Shown here in pieces: positions 1-8,268 of a stretch of 32,121 bases of DNA; position 1 is the stretch's first letter; the number at the start of each line of letters is the position of its first letter. The notes below the pieces were generated by a model. That model searched no databases, had not been told where the DNA came from, and saw nothing but the letters and a program-made list of their open reading frames with translations. Origin of the DNA: Chitinophaga pinensis (GTDB lineage Bacteria > Planctomycetota > Phycisphaerae > Phycisphaerales > SM1A02). The stretch lies in contig CALQCP020000003.1 in the NCBI GenBank assembly GCA_943329105.2, positions 1-32,121 on the forward strand. The letters are read 5' to 3'. Both the position numbers and the translations under genes were made by a program.

Positions 1-81
1 AAAGAACTTCAAGCCCGAGTCACGAAGGTGTGACCGGATGTTCAGATACAACTTTGTGCGTGCGTTTGGGTTCGGCGTCAT
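1..81 (-). CDS. 5' end of an unrecognised protein, cut by the window edge
   Basis: On the minus strand an ATG at 81-79 is preceded by AGGAG with a 4-base spacer, and the frame stays open for 27 codons to the window edge. The visible peptide starts MTPNPNARTKLYLNIRSHLR and ends DSGLKFF. It has a balanced composition (polar start, then basic and hydrophobic residues), which favours real coding, but no family can be named from 27 residues. It would be transcribed away from rmuC. A competing plus-strand open frame at 2-214 lacks a visible start and is very arginine-rich, so the minus-strand reading is preferred. Confidence is limited by the short length. Confidence 0.4.
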   Translation of the reverse strand, partial: MTPNPNARTKLYLNIRSHLRDSGLKFF

Positions 82-400
82 ATGTCTCCTGAAAGAGGTT
101 AGGCGACCACGGCGGGCGCGTGAAATGTATTTCGATGCCCCCCGGAAGGGCTTCGAACGAGTGGAATCATCCACCATCAGGGTGAAACAACTGCTTCACC
201 CACGTGGACGATGATTCCGAACATGGAAATCGCACCCTCATTCGCCGTCGGCCCAAACCCTTGGACCCCATTTCAGCCCAGTAGCGCGCCTATCAGCCAG
301 CCCGGACCGCGGATAACCACGAACTAATTCTCTGCAAGATCAGGGACAATGCACCCGCTCGGAGCGCCACGCTTCGCCGCACGTCACCCGAAACACGCCC
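82..400. other. Spacer between the divergent left-edge gene and rmuC
   Basis: These 319 bases hold no convincing gene. The first part carries the ribosome binding site of the minus-strand gene, and the middle carries a long imperfect hairpin at 163-218, listed separately. The remainder up to the rmuC start has no clear Shine-Dalgarno sequence. A GACAAT hexamer at 345-350 could be a -10 element for rmuC, but no matching -35 was found. Short open frames here are arginine- and alanine-rich and look like chance frames. Confidence 0.5.
163..218. repeat. Long imperfect inverted repeat (hairpin) upstream of rmuC
   Basis: Bases 163-171 pair with 210-218 (nine pairs, GGAATCATC against GATGATTCC), 174-177 pair with 204-207 (including one G-T), and 180-186 pair with 195-201 (GGGTGAA against TTCACCC). 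The loop is eight bases, 187-194. The two interruptions are symmetric 2x2 mismatches. No T-run follows on either strand, so it is not a classic intrinsic terminator. It could be a structured RNA, a protein-binding site, or a terminator for a gene outside the window. Confidence 0.55.
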
Positions 401-1810
401 ATGGAAACCGCGCTCATTATTGTCAACATCGTGCTCACTCTGGCACTCGCTGCATTTGTCTTGCTGCGCCGCGCCGCCGGCAGCAACACCAGTGCCGACG
501 CCGACGTGGTTCTGAAAGCGCACGAATCATTTCTGACAGAGCTACACCGCTTCGGTGAGTCGATCGGTGTAATGGAAAAGCGCCTGCGCGAAGAGTTGCG
601 ACTCAGCGAGACAACAACGCGCGACGCGCTGACCAAACTGATCAGCTTGGCGCGCGATGATCAATTGACTGCAGCAACCACACTGCGCACGGAAGTCAGC
701 AAGAATCTTGCAGTGCAACTTGAAACGACGCTCCTTCGCCTTGATGCAACCCGCGCCTCGCTTGATAAGCAACTCACGGAATCTCGCGAAACCACGCGTG
801 TGCAGTTGGTGGAAGTGCGCGACACCACGCAAGCGCAACTCACCGCCCTGCGCGAAGAGAATCAGAAGAAGCTTGACGAAATGCGAAATGTCGTGGACGA
901 AAAACTCCAGGCAACCCTGACCGCTCGGCTCGATGGCGCCTTCAAGATTGTCAGTGAACGCTTGGAATTGGTGCACAAGGGGTTGGGTGAAATGCAAGCC
1001 ATGGCGGCGGACGTTGGCGGCCTCAAGCGCGCTCTCACCAACGTGAAGACGCGTGGCATTCTTGGTGAAGTGCAACTCGAATCAATCCTCGAGCAATTTC
1101 TCACGCTTGATCAACTGGCACGCAATGTGGAGACCGCGCCGGGCAGCAATAAACGCGTGGAATTTGCCGTGCGAATGCCTGGGCCGTCAGGGGATGCAGG
1201 TATGCCGCTCTGGCTACCAATCGATGCAAAGTTTCCAAAGGATGACTACGAACGCCTACTTGACGCGCAAGATTGCGCCGACAAAGAAGCAGTTGAGAAA
1301 TCACAGAAGGCGCTCGCTGACGCGGTGCGTGGTTTTGCAAAGGACATTCGCAGCAAGTACATCGATCCGCCGCACACCACGGACTTTGCGATTCTCTTTG
1401 TACCCACGGAGGGCCTGTACGCCGAATTGCTCCGCCGCCCCGGGCTTGCGGACGAACTGAACCACGTGCATCGCGTGGTGCTTGCTGGTCCAACCACGCT
1501 TTCCGCCATCTTGCAGAGTCTGCAAATGGGCTTCCGCACCCTGGCACTTGAGAAGCGTTCGAGCGAAGTGTGGAATCTGCTCGGCGCCGTGAAGACGGAA
1601 TTCGGTCGCTTTGGCGATGTCTTGGACAAGGTTCGCAAGCAACTTGCCAGTGCAACCAACACACTTGATGACACTGGAAAGCGGACGCGTGCGATCGAGA
1701 AAAAATTACGAGGCGTTCAGGAACTTCCATCGGAGCAAGCCGCGTTACTCTTACCGCCGCTCAGTGGCTCAGAAGGCGAGCCAGAGCTGATCGACACGGA
1801 AACCGCCTGA
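401..1810 (+). CDS. rmuC: RmuC family DNA recombination protein
   Basis: The 469-residue protein starts with a membrane anchor (residues about 4-22, hydrophobic with arginines following). A long coiled-coil region follows, about residues 35-200, rich in Glu, Lys, Arg and Leu heptads. The conserved RmuC core is about residues 215-430, recognisable from GILGEVQLESILEQFL, LPIDAKFPKDDYERLL, FVPTEGLYAELLRR and LAGPTTLSAILQSLQMGF. RmuC proteins have a PD-(D/E)XK nuclease-like core and limit inversions or rearrangements at short repeats; the exact reaction is not settled. Length and domain order are normal for the family. The ATG at 401 has no clear Shine-Dalgarno sequence but sits directly before the anchor. 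It precedes gcvP by 249 bases and probably stands alone. Confidence 0.93.
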   Translation: METALIIVNIVLTLALAAFVLLRRAAGSNTSADADVVLKAHESFLTELHRFGESIGVMEKRLREELRLSETTTRDALTKLISLARDDQLTAATTLRTEVSKNLAVQLETTLLRLDATRASLDKQLTESRETTRVQLVEVRDTTQAQLTALREENQKKLDEMRNVVDEKLQATLTARLDGAFKIVSERLELVHKGLGEMQAMAADVGGLKRALTNVKTRGILGEVQLESILEQFLTLDQLARNVETAPGSNKRVEFAVRMPGPSGDAGMPLWLPIDAKFPKDDYERLLDAQDCADKEAVEKSQKALADAVRGFAKDIRSKYIDPPHTTDFAILFVPTEGLYAELLRRPGLADELNHVHRVVLAGPTTLSAILQSLQMGFRTLALEKRSSEVWNLLGAVKTEFGRFGDVLDKVRKQLASATNTLDDTGKRTRAIEKKLRGVQELPSEQAALLLPPLSGSEGEPELIDTETA

Positions 1811-1865
1811 CGCGCCGCACCGCCTGACCCCCGCTCCCACGCCTCCCGGCGCCCCGTGAGCAATA

Positions 1866-1897
1866 CGCCGACCATCCGCGCCCCCCAGCGGTCGGCG
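1866..1897 (+). terminator. Possible rmuC terminator hairpin
   Basis: CGCCGACC at 1866-1873 pairs perfectly with GGTCGGCG at 1890-1897 across a 16-base C-rich loop, 55 bases after the rmuC stop. No T-run follows, so termination would be weak or factor-assisted. The placement between two plus-strand genes with a long spacer fits a terminator, but this is inference. Confidence 0.35.
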
Positions 1898-1959
1898 AAG
1901 ACCCACATTCCGTCAATTCCAGCCCGTTCGCGCTGATGAGTCGCGGCTGACCACCCTCC

Positions 1960-2005
1960 TATACTTCAGGGCTTGGGCTGCGCCGCGCACTTACTTGCGC
2001 GGCGC
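1960..2005 (+). promoter_or_regulatory. gcvP leader: TATACT box and perfect 10-bp hairpin
   Basis: TATACT at 1960-1965 matches a -10 element in five of six positions; no good -35 is visible at the expected distance. Just downstream, GCGCCGCGCA (1980-1989) pairs perfectly with TGCGCGGCGC (1996-2005) around a CTTACT loop. If transcription starts near 1972, this G+C-rich hairpin would lie at the 5' end of the mRNA, 54 bases before the ATG. No glycine riboswitch core was recognised in the leader by eye. Confidence 0.45.
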
Positions 2006-2059
2006 GTACCCCAATGTGTTTGGTCCCTGCGCTTTGGCGCCCCGCACAGCACCACTCCG

Positions 2060-5014
2060 ATGACATCGATGCAGACTTCCTCAAAGGCCGTCACCACCGC
2101 CGCCAACATTCCTGGGCCACTCGACCCGCTCGATACATTCGCGCGCCGTCATCTGGGAACCACCTCGGTTGAAGAGACCGAGATGCTTGCGCTGCTTGGC
2201 TGCGCTTCGATGGCAGAGTTGATTGATTCAGCAATTCCAGCGGGCATCCGTCTGCGCCGCGAGCTTGATATCACCGATCCAACCAACGGCCAAAAGTTCG
2301 CCATGCGCGGCGAGGCCGAGACCCTTGCCGCGTTGCAAACGCTCGCTGATCGCAATCAGGTGTGGCGCACGTACATGGGAATGGGCTATCACGACACCAT
2401 CACCCCGCCGGTGATTCTGCGCAACGTCCTTGAAAATCCAGGTTGGTACACGGCCTACACGCCGTACCAAGCAGAGATTGCCCAGGGTCGCTTGGAAGCA
2501 CTCTTGAACTGGCAGACCATGGTGTGCGAACTTACCGGCATGGAAGTGACCAATGCGTCGCTACTTGACGAAGGCACCGCCGCTGCTGAAGCCATGAGCC
2601 TCTGCTACTCCGCGAGCGGGCAGAAGAAGAAGCGATTCTTTGTTGCCGAAGATTGCCATCCGCAGACCATCGCGGTGGTGGAGACGCGCGCTTCCGGTCT
2701 CGGAATTGAACTGGTCATTGGTAAGCCATCGAACGCCACCGTGACCGATGGAACCTTCTGCGGCGGGCTGGTTCAGTACCCCTGCACCAGCGGAAAAATC
2801 CATGATTACAAGGACTTTGCAACCACTCTGCACACTGCCGGCGCGCTTTTGGTGGTGGCAGCAGATCCACTGGCGCTGTGCCTACTGACCCCGCCCGGCC
2901 AATGGGGCGCCGACGTAGTGGTTGGCAGCGCGCAGCGATTCGGCGTACCAATGGGCTTCGGTGGTCCACACGCCGCATACTTCGCCACCAAGTCCGAACA
3001 CGTGCGTCGTATGCCAGGTCGGTTGATCGGCATGAGCCGCGACACCACCGGCGCGCCCGCTCTGCGCATGGCGATCCAGACGCGCGAGCAACACATTAAG
3101 CGCGAGCGTGCCACCAGCAACATTTGCACCGCTCAGGTACTTCTTGCGGTCATCGCCGGTATGTACGGCGCTTGGCACGGACCCGAGGGACTGAAGGCGA
3201 TCGCCAATCGTGTTCACCTCGCCACCAATACACTCGCCGCTGCGCTGCGCACGCTTGGTCACGATTGTGGAACACACGCGTGGTTTGACACCGTGCGCGT
3301 CAAACTTGGCGGTGGCGCCACGCAACAAGGCGTACTGGCAGCAGCTGCCGCGAAGCAGATCAACTTCCGCATCTATGCCGATGGAACGCTTGGCGTGACT
3401 CTTGATGAAACCGTCACCCCCGCAGACATTCAAGATGTGATTGACATCTTCGCCACCGGCACCGGCAAGCCTGCTCCGAAAGTTGCCGATGTTGCGCGCA
3501 CCATCAAGACATCCAACCTCGGCACCTTTGCGCGCGTTGGCACGTTCATGCAGCAGCCGGTCTTCAGCCAGTACCACAGCGAGCACGAAATGCTTCGCTA
3601 CCTGTGGCGCCTGCAAAGTAAGGATTTGAGCCTGGTTCACAGCATGATTCCGCTTGGTTCATGCACCATGAAGTTGAACGCCACCAGCGAAATGATCCCG
3701 GTCACCTGGCCTGGCTTTGGCAAGATTCATCCGTTTGCACCTGCCGATCAGTGGAAGGGCTATGCGGATCTGTTCCGCACGCTCGAGACGTGGCTCTGCG
3801 AAGTCACCGGCTTCGCCGCCGTCAGTTTGCAGCCGAATGCTGGTTCGCAAGGCGAGTACGCCGGTCTCATGGTGATTCGCGCGTACCACCATCACCGCGG
3901 TGACAAGGCTCGAACGATCTGCTTGATTCCCGATAGTGCGCACGGCACCAATCCGGCGAGCGCGGTGATCGCAGGTATGACGGTTGTTCCGGTCGATAGC
4001 GACGCTGACGGCAACGTCGATATTGCGGACTTGAAGATGAAGGCAGAACTTCACTCCAAGGATCTTGCGGCCTGCATGATGACGTACCCAAGTACGCACG
4101 GCGTGTTCGAAGATCGCATTCGCGAATTGTGTGACATCGTTCACGCCAACGGCGGGCTCGTCTATATGGACGGCGCCAACATGAATGCGCAGGTTGGCAT
4201 TACGCGTCCGGGCGATATCGGCGCGGATGTTTGCCACTTGAATCTGCATAAGACGTTCTGCATTCCGCACGGCGGTGGCGGTCCGGGCATGGGTCCGATC
4301 GGCGTCGTGGCACGGTTGGCAGACTTCCTGCCAGGTCATCCGGTTCTGCGCCCACTCACCGCGGGCAAGCATGCGATCGGCCCAATCAGTGCGGCCCCGT
4401 ATGGCAGCTCCAGCATTCTGACCATCAGTTGGATGTACATCGCCATGATGGGCGCGGAAGGTATGCGGCGCGCAACGGAAGTAGCCATTCTCAACGCCAA
4501 TTACATGGCAAAGCGGCTGGAGAATCACTACCCAGTGGTTTACACCAACAACAATGGCCGATGCGCGCACGAGTTCATCATTGACTTGCGTCCGTTTGAC
4601 GTCAGCGTTGGCATCAAGCCCGACGATGTCGCAAAGCGGCTCATGGACTACGGATTCCACGCACCAACCATGAGTTGGCCGCTGGCTGGTTCGTTGATGA
4701 TTGAACCAACCGAGAGCGAAAGCAAGGAAGAATGCGATCGCCTGTGCGATGCGCTGATTGCCATTCGTGAAGAAATCCGGCAGATCGAGAGTGGCGCATG
4801 GTCGAAGGACAACAACCCGCTCAAGCACGCTCCGCATACTGCAGCAGTGGTGACGGCTACTGAGTGGACCCGCCCGTACACTCGTGAACAGGCTGCATAC
4901 CCAGCCACTTGGCTTCGCTCATGGAAGTACTGGCCACCAGTGGGTCGCGTTGACAATCCGTACGGCGATCGCAATTTGGTTTGCACATGTGAATCTGTTC
5001 GGTCATACGCCTGA
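2060..5014 (+). CDS. gcvP: Glycine dehydrogenase (decarboxylating), P protein, single-chain form
   Basis: This is the PLP-dependent P protein of the glycine cleavage system, which decarboxylates glycine and passes the aminomethyl group to lipoylated GcvH in the cytoplasm. The 984-residue length fits the fused (homodimeric) form of about 950-980 residues rather than split GcvPA/GcvPB. Visible marks are FARRHLG near the N terminus, GSCTMKLNA at about 533-541, and the PLP lysine K731 in [19 protein letters not shown]. An upstream TTG at 1973 would add 29 residues; ATG 2060 is chosen because homology begins just after it. ATG 2069 is also possible. gcvT, gcvH and lpd are not in this window. The ricT-like gene follows 29 bases later, so the two are probably cotranscribed. 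Confidence 0.96.
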   Translation: MTSMQTSSKAVTTAANIPGPLDPLDTFARRHLGTTSVEETEMLALLGCASMAELIDSAIPAGIRLRRELDITDPTNGQKFAMRGEAETLAALQTLADRNQVWRTYMGMGYHDTITPPVILRNVLENPGWYTAYTPYQAEIAQGRLEALLNWQTMVCELTGMEVTNASLLDEGTAAAEAMSLCYSASGQKKKRFFVAEDCHPQTIAVVETRASGLGIELVIGKPSNATVTDGTFCGGLVQYPCTSGKIHDYKDFATTLHTAGALLVVAADPLALCLLTPPGQWGADVVVGSAQRFGVPMGFGGPHAAYFATKSEHVRRMPGRLIGMSRDTTGAPALRMAIQTREQHIKRERATSNICTAQVLLAVIAGMYGAWHGPEGLKAIANRVHLATNTLAAALRTLGHDCGTHAWFDTVRVKLGGGATQQGVLAAAAAKQINFRIYADGTLGVTLDETVTPADIQDVIDIFATGTGKPAPKVADVARTIKTSNLGTFARVGTFMQQPVFSQYHSEHEMLRYLWRLQSKDLSLVHSMIPLGSCTMKLNATSEMIPVTWPGFGKIHPFAPADQWKGYADLFRTLETWLCEVTGFAAVSLQPNAGSQGEYAGLMVIRAYHHHRGDKARTICLIPDSAHGTNPASAVIAGMTVVPVDSDADGNVDIADLKMKAELHSKDLAACMMTYPSTHGVFEDRIRELCDIVHANGGLVYMDGANMNAQVGITRPGDIGADVCHLNLHKTFCIPHGGGGPGMGPIGVVARLADFLPGHPVLRPLTAGKHAIGPISAAPYGSSSILTISWMYIAMMGAEGMRRATEVAILNANYMAKRLENHYPVVYTNNNGRCAHEFIIDLRPFDVSVGIKPDDVAKRLMDYGFHAPTMSWPLAGSLMIEPTESESKEECDRLCDALIAIREEIRQIESGAWSKDNNPLKHAPHTAAVVTATEWTRPYTREQAAYPATWLRSWKYWPPVGRVDNPYGDRNLVCTCESVRSYA

Positions 5015-5043
5015 AAACCGTTCGAGTCACTGAGGCACCACTC

Positions 5044-6510
5044 ATGTCCATATTCCCACTGCCAATGTTCGAACGCGATGCCGATCCCGCTCACCGGGAC
5101 GCCATGACTGATGCAGAGGTGTATGCACGTCTCAAAGCGCCTTCGTCAATTGTGGTGAAGTTCGGGTCGATCAAACTGATTGGCGAATATCCTTACGACG
5201 GTTCGGCGAAGCCGGGCTGTGGCAGCCGGATGGTTGCGCGCACTCATCGTGGCACTGAGATCACGGAGATGCTCACCACTACCTGCCCCAACAGTGGTTG
5301 TTCCAAGAGCATCAGTCGGCACGAAATGCTTGAATATGTGGACAATTCGGGTGGCAAGGATTACCCGTTCCACACCAACGGGCGGATCTTGCGCGTGGCA
5401 ACGGTGGAAGACATGAATGCCTGGTCTGCCATGCGCGACCGCTTCATGGACACGGAACTGCAGGCTGTTCGTGCTGAGGCGAAGTCCATGGGATTCACGA
5501 TGAAGATCGTGGAAGTGGAGCCCGTCCTGGGCGGCGAACACGTCACGGTGCATTACCTGAGCGAAGAGCGCGTGGATTTCCGCGAGCTGGTGCCTGCATT
5601 GGCGCGTCGCTTTGGCGCGCGCGTGGAAATGCATCAGATCGGTGCTCGCGACGAAGCCCGTCTCACCGCTGATTACGAGAAGTGCGGACAGCACTGCTGC
5701 TGCAAGAATTTCTTGAAGGTGTTGATGCCGGTCAGTATGAAGAGCGCCAAGACGCAGAAGGCATCACTTGATCCGCTGAAGATCAGCGGTCGTTGCGGGC
5801 GCTTGATGTGCTGCCTCCGCTACGAAGATCAGACCTACGACGAACTCAAGAAGCGACTGCCCAAGAATAAGAGTCGCGTTGGAACCAGTGAAGGACCAGG
5901 CACGGTCATCGACTCCAAGATCTTGGTGCAATTGGTGCTCGTTCGCCTTGATCACAACGGCGTTGACATTGCTGTACCAGTGGAAGAACTTCTGCCGGAA
6001 GATGCATGCCCACAGCCAGCTGCGCAGCCCGACCCATTCCGTGGCATGCGCCGCGAAGATGTAGCGCGGCGCACAGGTGGCGCGGGGCGGACAGCGGACA
6101 ACCGTGCTCCAAAGGACGCGCAGCAGAGCACGTTTAAGGACGCAGCAAAGCGTGCGGAGTCTGCGCCGCGGATGCCGTCGTCGGCGTCATCGCCGTCGCC
6201 GTCGCTGTCGCCGTCATCGCCATCGACGCCTTCGGCGTCTTCGTCCTCGCCTGCCAATGCGACCAACCCAACGCCAGCGCTTGGAAATACACCCGCGCCA
6301 GCCAAGCCGTTGGATCCCTCAGCACCCCTCTCTGGAACCGGTTTGAACACTGGCTCGCCGGAACAACCATCGACGACCGGTCCAAAGAAGCGTCGACGGC
6401 GTCGCGGTCGTGGCAAGGGTGGTGCGCAGGGCGGCGGGCAAGGTGGCGCGCCAAGCAGCGGACCAAACAGCGGACCGAACGGCGGCCCGTCAGGCCAGTC
6501 ACCAAGCTGA
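5044..6510 (+). CDS. ricT: RicT/YaaT-like PSP1 domain protein with basic low-complexity tail
   Basis: The 488-residue protein carries a PSP1 domain in roughly residues 30-325. The clearest signatures are CGQHCCCKNFLKVLMPVSMK (from C214) and ISGRCGRLMCCLRYE (C251 and following cysteines), which match the cysteine clusters of Bacillus RicT. There, RicT with RicA and RicF binds iron-sulfur clusters and helps RNase Y in mRNA maturation. No RicA or RicF gene is visible here. From about residue 340 the protein becomes disordered: a Ser/Pro run encoded by TCGCCG-like repeats, then a KKRRRRRGRGKGG patch and a Gly/Pro/Ser tail, which suggests RNA or polyanion binding. GAGG about 8 bases before the ATG can serve as ribosome binding site. 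The family call is firm; the function in this phylum is inferred. Confidence 0.88.
   Translation: MSIFPLPMFERDADPAHRDAMTDAEVYARLKAPSSIVVKFGSIKLIGEYPYDGSAKPGCGSRMVARTHRGTEITEMLTTTCPNSGCSKSISRHEMLEYVDNSGGKDYPFHTNGRILRVATVEDMNAWSAMRDRFMDTELQAVRAEAKSMGFTMKIVEVEPVLGGEHVTVHYLSEERVDFRELVPALARRFGARVEMHQIGARDEARLTADYEKCGQHCCCKNFLKVLMPVSMKSAKTQKASLDPLKISGRCGRLMCCLRYEDQTYDELKKRLPKNKSRVGTSEGPGTVIDSKILVQLVLVRLDHNGVDIAVPVEELLPEDACPQPAAQPDPFRGMRREDVARRTGGAGRTADNRAPKDAQQSTFKDAAKRAESAPRMPSSASSPSPSLSPSSPSTPSASSSSPANATNPTPALGNTPAPAKPLDPSAPLSGTGLNTGSPEQPSTTGPKKRRRRRGRGKGGAQGGGQGGAPSSGPNSGPNGGPSGQSPS
6174..6245 (+). repeat. TCGCCG-like simple repeat inside the RicT-like gene
   Basis: A run of imperfect TCGCCG/TCATCG units encodes alternating serine and proline. 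It is a likely site of length variation by replication slippage and starts the disordered tail. Units stay in frame because the period is six. Confidence 0.7.
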
Positions 6511-6558
6511 CGCAGCACTCGACCGCCACGCGCGTGTTCCCCGATACGATCCATTGCG

Positions 6559-8235
6559 ATGACCGTGCCGCAGAACAACACCAGCGAAGACAAGCCAGAA
6601 ACTGACATCGTTGGAACACTGATGTCATTGACCGTCGCCTTCACCATGGCGATGGCGTTCCGTGGATTCGTCTTGGAAGGGTTCGTCATTCCCACTGGAT
6701 CCATGGGCCCGACGCTCATGGGCGCACACGTGCGCAACTTCAGTCCGGTCACCGGGTTTGAATATCCCGCCGATGTACAGGTGGCGGTACTCAATCCAAG
6801 CACCAAGGAGCTCCCGGTCTACGACCCGATGATTTCCACGCGGGTGCCGATCGGTACTACTTCAGCGGTTGCGATGGTCTCGGAAGCGCGCTCGGGCGAT
6901 CGTGTCTTGGTGCTCAAGCCGCTCTTTGCGTTCACCGACCCGCAGCGCTGGGACGTGGTGGTCTTTAAGAATCCCGTTGACCCCGCCGGCGATACGCAGA
7001 ACTTCATCAAGCGCATGGTTGGCCTGCCCGGCGAGACGTTCTTGCTTTTTGACGGCGACGTCTTCACCGGCGCACCGGATGCCCGTACGCAAGACCTGAA
7101 GATTGCGCGCAAGCCAGAGTTTGTGCAACGCGCCGTGTGGCAGCCGATTTACGACAGCGACTTTGAGCCGGTTGTTCCAGTAGCGACGCTCGAAACAGCC
7201 ATGAAAACTGCGTGGCTAGGAGCTCCATGGAAGCCAACGGGACCGGAGACAAGCAAGTGGAAGTTGGCACCAAGTCGCGACTGGGCATTCGCTGGCACCG
7301 GCACTACCACGCTTAACTGGAGTGTGGATGCGTTTGCCATTGACGACTGGAGTTCCTACAACTCCATGCGCATGGCCTACGACGCTATGCGTCGCTTCCC
7401 GCGCGGCATGGCCGATCGCGATTGGCGCCAAGAAATGTGTTTCCCGGTGAGTGATCTGCGCCTGTGTGCCACCATTGAGTGCGCACAACTTGCCGCGTTT
7501 ACCTCGACGTTCACACTCACCGCGCGCAGTTCTACGCTGGCGTTTGCAATCAAGGGTTCCGGCGAAGTCACCGTGACTCGTAGCGTCATGGAGAGTGGCG
7601 AGTTGCTTGGAACGGCAGCGGCGAAATTCACGCCGCGCACCGATGGTCTGCTTTCCTTTGAATGCTGGCATGTCGATCAGCAACTCTGGGTATTCATCAA
7701 TGGCAGCCAAGTGCTGCAAATGCCCTATGAATTTAAAAGTCTTGACGACCGCGTCACGGCCAGCATGTTTGGGCGAACCGTTGAGGATTACGTGCGCCGT
7801 CACACCGATACACGCGGCCCGACGCCACCACGGTTGGCATGGACCTTTGAGACCGCGGCACCATTCACCCTGCGCGGTGTCAAGCTTGACCGCGATCTTT
7901 ACTACCGCCCGGTTCTGCATGACGCCAACAATCAGTTCGCGATCAACGGCGACTATCTCTCGGGTCCCGGCTTTGCAACCAACTACGAAGAGCCCGCGCG
8001 GCTCAGTGATCGTGACTATGTCATGCTCGGCGACAACTCATCTGCGAGCCGCGATGCTCGGCTGTGGGGTCGCGCGCATGCCTTAACGCTGCAGACATTT
8101 GGCGATGCGCAGCCTGGTGTGGTGCCCCGCGAAATGATCGTCGGCAAGGCGTGGGCGGTGTATTTCCCAGCGCCGGTAGCGGCACCGCCGCTCCCGTTTG
8201 TCCTGGACTTTGGGCGCATTCGCTTTATTCGCTAG
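6559..8235 (+). CDS. lepB: Signal peptidase I with a large inserted domain
   Basis: The 558-residue S26 serine protease would cleave signal peptides on the outer face of the cytoplasmic membrane. One transmembrane segment (about residues 21-42) leads to the catalytic serine S48 in FVIPTGSMGPTL. The catalytic lysine is K151 in NFIKRMVGLPGE, and the third conserved box LGDNSSASRD lies at about 490-499. Escherichia coli LepB is 324 residues. Here about 330 residues separate the lysine box from LGDNS, and they include a beta-rich stretch (about 305-455, with QLWVFINGSQVLQMPYEF) that resembles a LamG or concanavalin-like sandwich. TACGAT at 6545-6550 lies 8 bases before the ATG and there is no Shine-Dalgarno sequence, so a leaderless transcript is possible. 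It follows ricT by 48 bases. Confidence 0.93.
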   Translation: MTVPQNNTSEDKPETDIVGTLMSLTVAFTMAMAFRGFVLEGFVIPTGSMGPTLMGAHVRNFSPVTGFEYPADVQVAVLNPSTKELPVYDPMISTRVPIGTTSAVAMVSEARSGDRVLVLKPLFAFTDPQRWDVVVFKNPVDPAGDTQNFIKRMVGLPGETFLLFDGDVFTGAPDARTQDLKIARKPEFVQRAVWQPIYDSDFEPVVPVATLETAMKTAWLGAPWKPTGPETSKWKLAPSRDWAFAGTGTTTLNWSVDAFAIDDWSSYNSMRMAYDAMRRFPRGMADRDWRQEMCFPVSDLRLCATIECAQLAAFTSTFTLTARSSTLAFAIKGSGEVTVTRSVMESGELLGTAAAKFTPRTDGLLSFECWHVDQQLWVFINGSQVLQMPYEFKSLDDRVTASMFGRTVEDYVRRHTDTRGPTPPRLAWTFETAAPFTLRGVKLDRDLYYRPVLHDANNQFAINGDYLSGPGFATNYEEPARLSDRDYVMLGDNSSASRDARLWGRAHALTLQTFGDAQPGVVPREMIVGKAWAVYFPAPVAAPPLPFVLDFGRIRFIR

Positions 8236-8268
8236 TGTTGCAACGCTTGGTGCCGCCATACATGGGTG

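Noticed and set aside
2..214. Plus-strand open frame of 70 codons at the left edge
   Set aside because: It has no visible start, is very arginine-rich, and ends inside the hairpin. The overlapping minus-strand frame has an ATG with AGGAG and a more natural composition. It could still be the end of an outside gene.
1811..2059. Glycine riboswitch before gcvP
   Set aside because: No conserved riboswitch core could be recognised by eye; only hairpins were found. A covariance search would be needed to exclude it fully.
3659..4837. Minus-strand frame of 392 codons opposite gcvP
   Set aside because: The plus strand encodes clear GcvP motifs throughout, including the PLP lysine. The opposite frame has no recognisable domain and is a high-G+C shadow.
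5952..6806. Minus-strand frame of 284 codons opposite ricT and lepB
   Set aside because: Its Pro/Gly/Asp runs mirror the Ser/Pro and Gly/Arg repeats of the plus-strand gene, so it is a shadow of low-complexity DNA.
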